Source of the DNA: Clostridiaceae bacterium
GTDB lineage: Bacteria > Bacillota > Clostridia > Peptostreptococcales > Tindalliaceae
Length of the DNA: 34,944 nt
Direction of reading: 5' to 3'
Assembly: GCA_024635995.1 (NCBI GenBank)
Contig: JAGXHW010000033.1
Coordinates: forward strand, 1-34,944
The stretch's first letter is position 1. Every line of letters starts with the position of its first letter. Positions 25,744-33,725 of the stretch are shown here, in pieces. The notes below the pieces were generated by a model. The model did not search any database, was not told the DNA's origin, and worked only from the letters and a program-made list of their open reading frames with translations. The translations under genes were made by a program, and so were the position numbers.

Positions 25744-26994
25744 GTGATTTTTGTGAGAACAGATATAACGGCAAATGAATATAAACTGGAAGGTTCACAT
25801 CTGGAAATTGAGACGCTGGGCCGTTTTGTTGTGAGGTGCGACCAAAGAATCTTAACATCGGAAGCACGAAGTTCGAAGAAAATATGGACACTGTTCATGT
25901 ATCTGTTGACCTACAGACAAAAGAGTCTTTTGCCAGAAGTGATTGTGGATCATCTCTGGCCTGAAGCGAACTTTGAAAACCCCAGGGGATTGTTGAGGAC
26001 ACAGATGCACCGTCTTAGAAAATTGATGAACATAGACACTGCTGAAGATGGAAGCAGTATCATATGTTTTGATAATGGCGCCTATTACTGGAACCCGGAC
26101 ATACAGTACCAGATTGATGTAGATATCTTTGAGTCTATGTCAGCGGATGCGCGGGAAATGAGTGCCAGTGATCCACAGGGGGCTGTTCAGCTATATATGA
26201 GGTCATTGGAATACTATCAGGGTGATTATCTGCCTGAATGTTCAGGGGAAGACTGGGTGATTCCTGCAAAAATGTTTTACCGCAGGTTGTTTATGAACGA
26301 TGTAATGGAAATCTGCCAACTGTTGACTGAAATGAAACAGTACAATAAAGTGTTGAACGTGTGCGAAAAAGCCATGTTTCTTGAGCCGGCAGAGGAGACG
26401 TTCCACCTGATCTACCTGAAAACACTGCTTAAAATCGGAAAAATAAAAGAAGCGCAGCATCATTACCAATATGTGACTTCTCTCCAATACCGGGAGTTGG
26501 GAATTGCGCCAAGTGCATCGATGAAAAGCATATATCATCAGATTACCACTCATCAAATCCCGGAGCTGCTACCGAAAAATGCAAGCGAAAAACCCCCTGA
26601 CACAGCGTTTTACTGTCATCCAACTGTTTTTGAATCGATTTATCAGTTGGAAAAAAGAAAATGTGAACGTAATGGAACCTGTAACCAGTTGTGTATTATC
26701 ACCTGGAAACCCAATGAGGCTGACCAAACCAGGGCATCTCTGGAAGAAACTGAAATGAGTATAAAAAATGATTTGTTACACCATTTGCGTCGAAGCGATG
26801 CACTTACACGACTGAGTGATCGGCGTTTTGCAGCTCTATTTCCGGGACTCACAACAGGTCAGACGAAACTATTGATTGATCGGTTGATTGATTATTTTAA
26901 TGATGAGAACAATGAACTGGGTATTCAGATGACCATCACGATTCAGCCTCAGATGGGGGAATCGGTGTATGAAGAAGAGGAGGACGAATCTTAG
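25744..26994 (+). CDS. SARP/BTAD-type transcriptional regulator with degenerate GGDEF-like C-terminus
   Basis: About 416 residues. Residues about 20-118 form a winged helix of OmpR/SARP type (LEIETLGRFVVRCD, LLPEVIVDHLWPEA, RGLLRTQMHRLRKLM). Residues about 125-270 are the TPR-like bacterial transcriptional activator domain (VDIFESMSADA, YYQGDYLPE, EDWVIPAKMFYRRLF, YRELGIAPSASM). The C-terminal part (about 295-402) follows the layout of a GGDEF domain: HLRRSDALTRLSDRRFAALF aligns with the usual LRxxDxxaRxGGDEFaill, but the GGDEF site reads SDRRF, so cyclase activity is not expected. Start GTG 25744 (or 25741), with AAGGAA at 25731-25736. A repeat array fitting SARP operators lies just downstream at 27083-27143. 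It could be an autonomous activator that senses a nucleotide through its C-terminal domain (inference). Confidence 0.85.
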   Translation: MIFVRTDITANEYKLEGSHLEIETLGRFVVRCDQRILTSEARSSKKIWTLFMYLLTYRQKSLLPEVIVDHLWPEANFENPRGLLRTQMHRLRKLMNIDTAEDGSSIICFDNGAYYWNPDIQYQIDVDIFESMSADAREMSASDPQGAVQLYMRSLEYYQGDYLPECSGEDWVIPAKMFYRRLFMNDVMEICQLLTEMKQYNKVLNVCEKAMFLEPAEETFHLIYLKTLLKIGKIKEAQHHYQYVTSLQYRELGIAPSASMKSIYHQITTHQIPELLPKNASEKPPDTAFYCHPTVFESIYQLEKRKCERNGTCNQLCIITWKPNEADQTRASLEETEMSIKNDLLHHLRRSDALTRLSDRRFAALFPGLTTGQTKLLIDRLIDYFNDENNELGIQMTITIQPQMGESVYEEEEDES

Positions 26995-27033
26995 ATTTGG
27001 ATTGACGAAAAATGATAATAATCCTGTTTTTGG

Positions 27034-27079
27034 AAGTGTCTTTCTGGTCTTAAAATGATTCAGAAGAGGCACTTTTTTT
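27034..27079 (+). terminator. Rho-independent terminator after the SARP-like gene
   Basis: AAGTGTCTTTCTG (27034-27046) pairs with CAGAAGAGGCACTT (27061-27074) with wobble pairs and one bulge, ending in a run of seven T (27073-27079). Confidence 0.8.
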
Positions 27080-27082
27080 CGT

Positions 27083-27159
27083 GAAACGATAACGTAACGC
27101 AAAAGTAACGGCAATGTATCGGTGATGTATCAATGGTGTCACACCCGATAACCTATAAT
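27083..27159 (+). promoter_or_regulatory. SARP-type operator array and promoter of the small-protein operon
   Basis: Six hexamers recur at exact 11-bp spacing: GAAACG (27083), GTAACG (27094), GTAACG (27105), GTATCG (27116), GTATCA (27127) and GTCACA (27138). The last ends ten bases before a perfect TATAAT (27154-27159), while the -35 position (27131-27136, CAATGG) is non-consensus. Direct repeats with 11-bp period ending about 8 bp before the -10 are the known architecture of Streptomyces SARP binding sites, and a SARP-type regulator is encoded immediately upstream. The repeats replace a -35 box, as expected for activator-dependent transcription. Confidence 0.75.
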
Positions 27160-27233
27160 AGAAACATAAGGATCGCTGTCCTCTTTGCAGAGATGGTGGC
27201 GGTATTTTTGACTCCGTAAAGGGGGGGAAAGTA

Positions 27234-27482
27234 TTGAAAACGACAATGCAGGAGAAAGAAGAATTTCGTGTGCCCGGGGGCACTAATTTTCTTATTCGAA
27301 TTCAGTATGATCAGCATCATACGTGGCAGGGAAGAATTCAATGGCTGGAGAGCGGTAAGACCACGTCCTTTCGAAGTATGTTGGAATTAATCCATTTAAT
27401 GGAAGATGCCATACAAATTCACACGGGTGAAGAATGGGGAAAACAGTTTCGCCACTGGGAAAACAAGGAAGAAATGGGATAA
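27234..27482 (+). CDS. Small conserved-looking protein of unknown function (82 aa)
   Basis: 82 residues, acidic, no signal peptide or membrane helix. The central part EFRVPGGTNFLIRIQYDQ and WQGRIQWLESGKTTSFRSMLELIHLMEDAI reads like a small beta sheet followed by a helix. I do not recognise a named family. The TTG at 27234 is preceded by GGGGGGGAAAG (27222-27232); an in-frame ATG at 27246 is an alternative start. It is first in the operon downstream of the SARP-type operator array and 39 bases before the secreted small protein, so it is likely co-expressed with it and may be its partner or regulator. Confidence 0.7.
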   Translation: MKTTMQEKEEFRVPGGTNFLIRIQYDQHHTWQGRIQWLESGKTTSFRSMLELIHLMEDAIQIHTGEEWGKQFRHWENKEEMG

Positions 27483-27521
27483 TGCAGTTGGTTTTAGAAT
27501 GGCAGATTGGAGGAATACAAG

Positions 27522-27749
27522 ATGAGAAAAAATAGAAGACGCATGTTAGCGAGGAGCCTTTCGGTGTTGTGTGTGTGGGTGTTGAGTGGAATACAAGCCT
27601 TCGCAGCCGAAAGTAGCCTGATGACAGCTACAACGACCATAAACCAGGCTTCGGTACTCACTCAAACTGGAAGTTTGAATGTGATTGGATACATCGCAGT
27701 TGGTATGGCAATGGCAGGGTTTGGGTTTATGGTACGAAAAAAAATATAA
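27522..27749 (+). CDS. 75-residue secreted peptide precursor with LPxTG-like (LTQTG) C-terminal sorting signal
   Basis: Starts with a basic N-terminus and hydrophobic core (MRKNRRR, then LSVLCVWVLSGIQAFA) ending at a good signal peptidase site after Ala28. The mature region is only about 20 residues and Thr/Ser-rich (AESSLMTATTTINQASV). It is followed by LTQTG (46-50), a hydrophobic helix (52-70) and the basic tail RKKI: the exact order of a sortase cell-wall sorting signal, with Thr in place of the usual Pro. ATG 27522 has GGAGG (27509-27513) eight bases upstream; the in-frame TTG at 27507 precedes that site. If cleaved by both peptidases it would yield a tiny wall-linked or released peptide. 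Alternatively it is a two-helix membrane miniprotein. Confidence 0.75.
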   Translation: MRKNRRRMLARSLSVLCVWVLSGIQAFAAESSLMTATTTINQASVLTQTGSLNVIGYIAVGMAMAGFGFMVRKKI

Positions 27750-27753
27750 CCTA

Positions 27754-27792
27754 TCGGTATAATATGTAACATTTCGGTATAATATCTAACAT
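27754..27792. repeat. Two tandem copies of a 19-bp sequence containing TATAAT
   Basis: TCGGTATAATATGTAACAT (27754-27772) and the same with one change (27774-27792), period 20 bp. It lies directly after the small secreted protein gene and before the galE terminator. Function not evident; each copy contains a -10-like TATAAT but no matching -35. Confidence 0.85.
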
Positions 27793-27810
27793 TGAATGTC
27801 ATACAACACG

Positions 27811-27845
27811 AAAACCTCCTGTTTTTCATCAGACAGGAGGTTTTT
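27811..27845. terminator. Bidirectional Rho-independent terminator between small-protein operon and galE
   Basis: Perfect 12-bp inverted repeat AAAACCTCCTGT / ACAGGAGGTTTT with a ten-base loop; A-tract and T-tract on opposite sides serve both convergent units. Confidence 0.92.
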
Positions 27846-27859
27846 GAGTGGGATGAACG

Positions 27860-28852
27860 CTACGAATTATCTACCTCAAACTTCCAGGCATCTCTGACCA
27901 TGTCTTCAACGCTACGCGTGGCTTTCCAACCCAGTTCCTGTTCTGCTTTTTCAGGGTCAGCAAAACAGATAGCGATGTCTCCTGGTCTTCTCCCGACAAT
28001 TTCATAAGGTACATCGACATTGTTTACCTTCATAAATGCATTCACAAGTTCCAGCACGGAAACCCCTGTTCCAGTCCCCAGGTTATAGACATTAACACCC
28101 TTTGAGAGGTTCTCGATGGCCTTCACATGTCCTTCGGCAAGGTCCATCACATGAATGTAATCCCGAACACCGGTGCCATCCGCTGTCTCGTAGTCGTTTC
28201 CAAAAACGCTTAAACGGGTCAGTTTTCCTTTCGCCACCTTTGTCACAAAGGGCATCAGGTTGTTGGGGATTCCGTTAGGGTCTTCTCCGATCAATCCGCT
28301 TTCATGGGCACCTACAGGGTTGAAATATCGCAAGAGACTCACAGCAAAGCCATCATTTGCTTGGGAAACATCAGTAAGAATCCTCTCGCTAATGGCTTTG
28401 GTCTCACCATAGGGATTGGTGGTTTTCTGTAACGCCATTTCTTCTTTCAAAGGGGAGGGCTGGTCACCATACACGGTGGCAGAGGAACTAAAGACAAACT
28501 TTCCAATACCATGTTTTAGGCACATTTTGCTCAGCACCATGGTGCTCACCAGGTTATTATAATAATATGCAATGGGTTTGGAGACTGACTCGCCGACGGC
28601 CTTAAGGCCTGCAAAGTGAATCACACCGTCAATTTTATGAGTCAGAAAGATCTCTTCCACTTTTGCTTCGTCGGTGACATCGATCTGGTAAAAAGTAGGT
28701 TTAACGCCGGTTATTTCATGAAGCCTGTCCAGTACTTCTATTTTTGAGTTGACGAGACTATCTACTATGATGACTTCATGTGCATTTTTTACTAATTCGA
28801 TGACAGTGTGGCTGCCGATAAACCCTAAGCCTCCGGTAACGAGTATATTCAT
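27860..28852 (-). CDS. galE: UDP-glucose 4-epimerase
   Basis: Interconverts UDP-glucose and UDP-galactose. 330 residues, extended SDR with VTGGLGFIGSH (5-15), VDSLVNS, FAGLKAVGESV, catalytic YGETK after TNPYG, RYFNPVGAHESGLIGEDPNGIPNNLMP (the GalE-specific stretch, here listed only as a landmark) and the C-terminal RRPGDIA. ATG 28852 is favoured because AGTGAGG lies seven bases before it; the GTG at 28864 would start inside that site and overlap the previous gene. It follows manC by eight bases on the - strand, so the two are one operon supplying UDP-Gal and GDP-Man. Confidence 0.95.
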   Translation of the reverse strand: MNILVTGGLGFIGSHTVIELVKNAHEVIIVDSLVNSKIEVLDRLHEITGVKPTFYQIDVTDEAKVEEIFLTHKIDGVIHFAGLKAVGESVSKPIAYYYNNLVSTMVLSKMCLKHGIGKFVFSSSATVYGDQPSPLKEEMALQKTTNPYGETKAISERILTDVSQANDGFAVSLLRYFNPVGAHESGLIGEDPNGIPNNLMPFVTKVAKGKLTRLSVFGNDYETADGTGVRDYIHVMDLAEGHVKAIENLSKGVNVYNLGTGTGVSVLELVNAFMKVNNVDVPYEIVGRRPGDIAICFADPEKAEQELGWKATRSVEDMVRDAWKFEVDNS

Positions 28853-28860
28853 CAGATTCC

Positions 28861-30240
28861 TCACTTTCTTCCGTATTCATCATCAAACCGGACAATATCA
28901 TCTTCTTCAAGATATTGACCCATTTGTACTTCGATAATTTCCAGGGGTGTCTTGCCTGGGTTTTCAAGACGATGTTTTTGTCCTTCTTTTATAAAGATAC
29001 TTTCGCCGGAACGAACAAATTTTTCTTCACCATCAACCGTCACTTTTGCCATGCCTCTCACGACCACCCAATGCTCATTCCGATGATGATGCAGTTGGTA
29101 GCTAAGTTTTTTACCCGGGGTTACCGTAATTCTTTTTATTTTAAAAGTATCTTTCTCCTCTTCTAACACCTTGTAATAACCCCAAGACCGATAATCCTGC
29201 ACATGGTATTCGGTTCTTAAATCTTTCCTGCTTTTTAACGTTTCAACAACCTCTTTGACTTTTTGCGATTGATCTTTTTTACAAACTAAAAGAGCATCCC
29301 TGTTGTCAATGATGATTAAATCATCAATTCCCACAGCTGCAACAATTTTACCGGTATAGGATTGAATCAGATTGTGCTTTGAGTCAATGATGATGTTCTC
29401 TTCATGAGAAATATTATCATTTTTATCATGCAGGAACACCTCGAAAAAAGAATCGAAACTGCCTAAATCATTCCAGCCAATGTCCACTGGCACAACCGCT
29501 GCTTTATCGCTCTTTTCCATGATGCCATAGTCGATGGAGATTTTCGTATGAATCTTTGAAAATGCATCACTGAGATTGTCACTTGTCTCAAAGGCATTAT
29601 AAATTTCAGGAGAATGTTTTTTAACTTCTGAAGAAAAAACCTGTGAATTAAACATAAAGATGCCTGCATTCCAGTAATAACCTTTACTGATATATTCTTC
29701 TGCTTTTTCTGGCGTTGGTTTTTCTTTGAAGGAATTAACCACAAATCCATTGAATATTGCTTCGCCAGGTGATAGATACCCGTAGCCGGTATTAGGCCCA
29801 TCGGGTTTTATACCAAAGGTAACAATGGAGTCTTTGGTTAAGGCTTTCGATTCTTTGATGATAGTTGCAAAGGCTTCACTTTTGGAAATCATATGGTCTG
29901 ACGGGAACACCACAACCGTATCATGACCATTCTTCATAATTTCGTTAACGCCAGCATAGATGGCGGGCAGTGTATTTTTAGGTTCCGGTTCCACGAGGAT
30001 GTTGGTTTCTCTGTAAGCATAACCTAACTCTTCAACAGCACCCATCACTAAAAATTTATGTTTCTCATTGGTGACAACATAAATGTCATCCAGGTTTGAC
30101 AGTAACAAACTTCTTTGAAATGTTTCCTGAAAAAGAGATTCTTCTTTTCCCTGTAGTTTTATAAATTGTTTAGGATATCGTTCTCTGCTTAAGGGCCAAA
30201 GTCTTGTCCCGCTTCCCCCTGCTAAAATAATGGTTTTCAT
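28861..30240 (-). CDS. manC: Bifunctional mannose-1-phosphate guanylyltransferase / mannose-6-phosphate isomerase (type II PMI)
   Basis: Makes GDP-mannose from mannose-1-phosphate and can also supply mannose-6-phosphate. 459 residues, the standard length of the two-domain enzyme. The N-terminal nucleotidyltransferase domain has IILAGGSGTRLWPLSRE (4-20), VFPSDHMI and NSFKEKPT. The C-terminal cupin isomerase domain (about 350-455) has SYQLHHHRNEHWVVVRG with the metal-binding histidines, and ends in EIIEVQMGQYLEEDDIVR. AAGGAGG precedes ATG 30240 by six bases. It is first gene of the manC-galE operon. A perfect -10 TATAAT lies at 30302-30297 on the - strand, but no good -35 accompanies it. Confidence 0.95.
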   Translation of the reverse strand: MKTIILAGGSGTRLWPLSRERYPKQFIKLQGKEESLFQETFQRSLLLSNLDDIYVVTNEKHKFLVMGAVEELGYAYRETNILVEPEPKNTLPAIYAGVNEIMKNGHDTVVVFPSDHMISKSEAFATIIKESKALTKDSIVTFGIKPDGPNTGYGYLSPGEAIFNGFVVNSFKEKPTPEKAEEYISKGYYWNAGIFMFNSQVFSSEVKKHSPEIYNAFETSDNLSDAFSKIHTKISIDYGIMEKSDKAAVVPVDIGWNDLGSFDSFFEVFLHDKNDNISHEENIIIDSKHNLIQSYTGKIVAAVGIDDLIIIDNRDALLVCKKDQSQKVKEVVETLKSRKDLRTEYHVQDYRSWGYYKVLEEEKDTFKIKRITVTPGKKLSYQLHHHRNEHWVVVRGMAKVTVDGEEKFVRSGESIFIKEGQKHRLENPGKTPLEIIEVQMGQYLEEDDIVRFDDEYGRK

Positions 30241-30296
30241 CGGTTTCCTCCTTATCACACCATGTGCTTCATGGTTAAAAACAGATTCATACTAGT

Positions 30297-30302
30297 ATTA
30301 TA
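30297..30302 (-). promoter_or_regulatory. Possible -10 element for manC-galE
   Basis: TATAAT read on the - strand, about 57 bases upstream of the manC start. The hexamer 17 bases further upstream (TGTTAC) is far from consensus, so an activator or another start may be used. The rest of 30259-30432 shows nothing recognisable. Confidence 0.3.
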
Positions 30303-30432
30303 CCATTATGCAGCTTGCTGTAACATAAACAGGAGTCTTAGCGGTGGTAGTCATCGGATAAACACGTCAATCAAGCATAGGAATTACGAAACGAAGTAAT
30401 AACCTATTTTCAAAACAGTTTTTCGGTCATGA

Positions 30433-30461
30433 TTTACAGACGCTTAGGTTAGTGATAAAAT
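30433..30461 (+). promoter_or_regulatory. Sigma-A-type promoter of ilvD
   Basis: TTTACA (30433-30438) and TAAAAT (30456-30461) separated by 17 bases, with a TG one base before the -10 (extended -10). It lies about 54 bases before the ilvD start. The leader is too short for a T-box or attenuator. Confidence 0.65.
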
Positions 30462-30514
30462 AAGTTTAATTTATCAGAAAAATGTGCCATATTTGAATAA
30501 CTGGAAGGTTATGA

Positions 30515-32191
30515 ATGAAAAGTGAACAAATGACCAAAGGCATTGAACGCACACCCCACCGCTCCCTGTTGAACGCTTTGGGGATGAGCAAGGAAGAAAT
30601 GAAACGGCCAAAAATCGGTATCGTCAGCTCCTTTAATGAAGTGGTGCCAGGCCATGTGCATTTGGATAAAATCGTGGACGCAGTGAAAATGGGGGTGGCC
30701 ATGGCTGGTGGTGTGCCCATGGTGTTTCCTGCCATAGCGGTTTGCGACGGTTTGGCCATGGGTCATCCGGGAATGAAATACTCCCTGGTAACCCGGGAAC
30801 TGATTGCCGATTCCACAGAAGCCATGGTCATTGCCCATGCTTTTGATGCCTTGGTCATGGTGCCCAATTGCGATAAAAACGTGCCTGGTTTGTTGATGGC
30901 AGCGGCCCGGTTGAACATCCCCACTATCTTTGTCAGCGGCGGCCCCATGCTGGCCGGCCGTGTGCGTGGGAAACGTACCAGTCTTTCCTCTGTTTTTGAA
31001 GCCGTGGGAGAACATGCAGCGGGAACCATGTCCCAGGAAGAGCTGGACGCCTATGAAGCCAGCGCCTGCCCCACCTGCGGATCCTGTTCAGGTATGTTCA
31101 CTGCCAACAGCATGAACTGTCTGACAGAAGTGCTGGGCATGGGTCTTCGAGGAAATGGCACCATTCCGGCGGTTTATTCATCCCGGATCCAACTGGCCAA
31201 GATGGCGGGGATGCAGATCATGTCATTGCTGGAAGCGGACATCCGGCCCAAGCACATCATGACCCCTGATGCTTTCCACAACGCCCTTACCGTGGACATG
31301 GCCCTGGGCTGCAGCACCAACACCATGCTTCACCTGCCAGCCATTGCCCATGAGGCAGGGGTGCCCCTGGACCTGGAAATGGCCAATGATATCAGTGAAG
31401 TAACCCCAAACCTGTGTCACCTGGGCCCGGCTGGTGATGCTTTTATGGAAGACCTGGAAGAGGCAGGCGGTGTGTATGCCGTGATGAATGAATTAGATAA
31501 ACTGGGTCTCATCCGGAAAAACGCCCTAACCTGCACCCAAAAAACCGTGGGAGAAAACATTGCCGGTTATACCAACCTGGACCCTGACATCATCCGTCCT
31601 GTGGAGCACCCCTTCAGCAAAACCGGTGGTATTGCTGTATTGAAAGGTAATTTGGCCCCGGAGGCTTGCGTGGTGAAAGCGGCTGCAGTGGCACCGGAAA
31701 TGATGAAACACAGCGGTCCCGCCCGGGTTTTTGACAGTGAGGAAGAGGCATCTGCTGCCATTACCGGTGGCAAAATTCAGGCAGGTGACGTGGTGGTCAT
31801 CCGTTACGAAGGGCCCAAAGGAGGTCCAGGTATGCGGGAAATGCTCAGCCCCACGGCTGTCATCGCCGGCATGGGCCTGGGCAGTAAGGTGGCCCTCATC
31901 ACTGATGGCCGGTTCAGCGGGGCCACCCGAGGTGCCTCCATCGGCCATGTGTCCCCGGAAGCGGCGGTAGGCGGTCCAATCGCGTTGGTGGAAGAAGGGG
32001 ACACCATTGACATCAATATCCAACAAAAATCCATTCAGCTCCGTATTTCCGACGAAGAGATGGCCAGACGCAGGGAGGCGTGGACTCCCAGAGAGCCTAA
32101 AATTACCAGCGGTGTGCTGGCCCGTTACGCCCATATGGTTACCAGCGGCAGCAAGGGTGCCGTATTACAAATTCCAAAGACAACAGAGTAA
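30515..32191 (+). CDS. ilvD: Dihydroxy-acid dehydratase
   Basis: Third step of valine/isoleucine synthesis: dehydrates 2,3-dihydroxy-3-methylbutanoate (and the isoleucine analogue) to the 2-keto acid, using an Fe-S cluster. 558 residues, standard length. Cluster cysteines are in [11 protein letters not shown] and [39 protein letters not shown] near the C-terminus is the second family signature. ATG 30515 is chosen with GGAAGG (30503-30508) six bases upstream. It stands alone with its own promoter and terminator and is not linked to other ilv genes here, so branched-chain genes must lie elsewhere. Base composition looks GC-richer than in the EPS genes. Confidence 0.97.
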   Translation: MKSEQMTKGIERTPHRSLLNALGMSKEEMKRPKIGIVSSFNEVVPGHVHLDKIVDAVKMGVAMAGGVPMVFPAIAVCDGLAMGHPGMKYSLVTRELIADSTEAMVIAHAFDALVMVPNCDKNVPGLLMAAARLNIPTIFVSGGPMLAGRVRGKRTSLSSVFEAVGEHAAGTMSQEELDAYEASACPTCGSCSGMFTANSMNCLTEVLGMGLRGNGTIPAVYSSRIQLAKMAGMQIMSLLEADIRPKHIMTPDAFHNALTVDMALGCSTNTMLHLPAIAHEAGVPLDLEMANDISEVTPNLCHLGPAGDAFMEDLEEAGGVYAVMNELDKLGLIRKNALTCTQKTVGENIAGYTNLDPDIIRPVEHPFSKTGGIAVLKGNLAPEACVVKAAAVAPEMMKHSGPARVFDSEEEASAAITGGKIQAGDVVVIRYEGPKGGPGMREMLSPTAVIAGMGLGSKVALITDGRFSGATRGASIGHVSPEAAVGGPIALVEEGDTIDINIQQKSIQLRISDEEMARRREAWTPREPKITSGVLARYAHMVTSGSKGAVLQIPKTTE

Positions 32192-32223
32192 ACAAAATCA
32201 TTTTTTTGAACAAGACAAAAAAA

Positions 32224-32272
32224 CTGCAGAAAGAAGGAAGGGTGATAGGCCGCCCTCTTTCTGCGGTTTTTT
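32224..32272 (+). terminator. Rho-independent terminator after ilvD
   Basis: GCAGAAAGA (32226-32234) pairs with TCTTTCTGC (32256-32264), with further GGG/CCC pairing inside the loop, followed by a run of six T (32267-32272). Confidence 0.85.
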
Positions 32273-32374
32273 CGTGCCGAAAAACTTGGAATATGATACA
32301 ATGACTTCAGTGAAAAAGAAGTGCTCGCCGCCTTTTGAGGTGAGCGTAAAATAAAACCAGAGGATGAACAAATC

Positions 32375-33682
32375 ATGGAGGAAAACAAAGAACAACAGAT
32401 ATCCCAAGAAAAGGAAACCTCTTTGGAAGAGGGAAATCAGGCTAAAATGGCAGATGAACCGGAAGACATGATGTCCCCAAAAGAGTCCGAAGAGAATGAA
32501 TCCCTTGATATTGAAGAGGTGATCACCCGGCTGCAGCTGGACGATAAAGAGATTATCCTGGTAGGCACGGCCCACGTTTCCAGGCGCAGTGCAGAGCAGG
32601 TGAAGGCCATTATTGAAGAAGAACAACCGGACAGCGTGTGCGTGGAACTGGATGAACAGCGGTACCAGTCCATCATTTCCGGCAGCAAGTGGAAGGAAAC
32701 GGACATTTTCAAAATCATTAAAGAAAAAAAGGCCAGTTTATTGCTGATGAACCTGCTGATTGCCTCCTTTCAAAAGCGGATCGCCAAGCAGTTTGGTGTC
32801 ATGCCGGGAGCAGAAATGCTGCAGGGTATTAAATCAGCGGAAGAAGTGGACGCCCGGCTGGTGCTGGCAGACCGAAACATTCAGGTTACCTTTGCCCGTG
32901 TGTGGCACGGACTGGGTTTAAAAGGAAAGGCACAGTTAATTCTGCAGATTTTCATGAGTCTTTTTGAAGGGGCAGACATTTCAGAGGAAGAACTGGAAAA
33001 ATTGAAATCCAAAGACACCCTCAATGCCATGCTCAGTGAATTTACCGAGGCTTTTCCCCAATTGAAGGTTCCTCTCATCGACGAACGGGACCAGTACCTG
33101 TCACAAAAAATAAAGGAAGCCCCCGGGAATAAAGTGGTAGCTGTATTGGGCGCTGCCCACGTACCAGGGATCATGATAGAGATTCATAAGGAGCATGACC
33201 TAAAAGCCCTGTCACGGGTGCCGAAAAAGCGGAAAGGACTTGGGTACATTGCCTGGATCATTCCCCTGGCCATCATTGCCATCATTGGCTATACTTTTTT
33301 CCTGAACAGGGACATGGGCATTCGTCAGTCCATCAGCTGGATATTATGGAACGGTTCTTTCTCTGCCATTGGGGCCATCCTCGCTTTTGCTCATCCCCTG
33401 GCCATTTTGACAGCCTTTGTGGCCGCTCCCATCAGCTCCCTGAACCCCATGCTGGCCGCCGGTTGGTTTGCAGGGGTTGTTGAAGCCTACATTCGCCGGC
33501 CAAACGTGCAGGATTTTGAAGATCTGGCAGAAGATGCTGTGAGTTTAAGGGGATTCTGGAAAAACAAAGTGACCCGTGTGTTGCTGGTGGTGGCATTGAC
33601 AAACATTGGCAGCAGCCTGGGTACCTTCATTGGCGGCGCAGACGTGATCCGCCTGTTTCTGGAGACCATCCGGGGATTGTAA
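32375..33682 (+). CDS. TraB family membrane protein
   Basis: 435 residues. An acidic, low-complexity N-terminus (1-48) precedes the TraB/PrgY domain: IILVGTAHVSRRSAEQV (about 60-76), SVCVELDEQRY, and AVLGAAHVPGI (about 252-262), the conserved pair of histidine-containing motifs. The C-terminal third has about four hydrophobic helices, including GLGYIAWIIPLAIIAIIG and a final ALTNIGSSLGTFIGG. The enterococcal relatives limit pheromone activity, and related folds include metalloproteases; the role in clostridia is not established. ATG 32375 has GAGGA about ten bases upstream. The region 32273-32374 before it shows a small hairpin (32323-32346) but no firm promoter. Confidence 0.87.
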   Translation: MEENKEQQISQEKETSLEEGNQAKMADEPEDMMSPKESEENESLDIEEVITRLQLDDKEIILVGTAHVSRRSAEQVKAIIEEEQPDSVCVELDEQRYQSIISGSKWKETDIFKIIKEKKASLLLMNLLIASFQKRIAKQFGVMPGAEMLQGIKSAEEVDARLVLADRNIQVTFARVWHGLGLKGKAQLILQIFMSLFEGADISEEELEKLKSKDTLNAMLSEFTEAFPQLKVPLIDERDQYLSQKIKEAPGNKVVAVLGAAHVPGIMIEIHKEHDLKALSRVPKKRKGLGYIAWIIPLAIIAIIGYTFFLNRDMGIRQSISWILWNGSFSAIGAILAFAHPLAILTAFVAAPISSLNPMLAAGWFAGVVEAYIRRPNVQDFEDLAEDAVSLRGFWKNKVTRVLLVVALTNIGSSLGTFIGGADVIRLFLETIRGL

Positions 33683-33689
33683 AAATAAT

Positions 33690-33725
33690 GCCTGAAGAAT
33701 CAATTTGATTCTTCAGGCGTTTTCT
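33690..33725. terminator. Bidirectional terminator overlapping the 3' end of the sigma-54 regulator gene
   Basis: A perfect 13-bp inverted repeat (33690-33702 and 33706-33718, core GCCTGAAGAATCA) with a three-base loop and T-rich flank on the + side and A-rich flank for the - side. The regulator's stop codon (33702-33700) and last codons lie inside the hairpin. Confidence 0.85.

Noticed and set aside
27166-27233. Possible structured regulatory RNA in the leader of the small-protein operon.
   Set aside because: No match to a riboswitch class I know and only weak hairpins can be drawn by eye.
30462-30514. Possible T-box or leader-peptide attenuator before ilvD.
   Set aside because: The leader from the predicted promoter is only about 50 bases, with no terminator hairpin, no T-box core sequence and no run of branched-chain codons.
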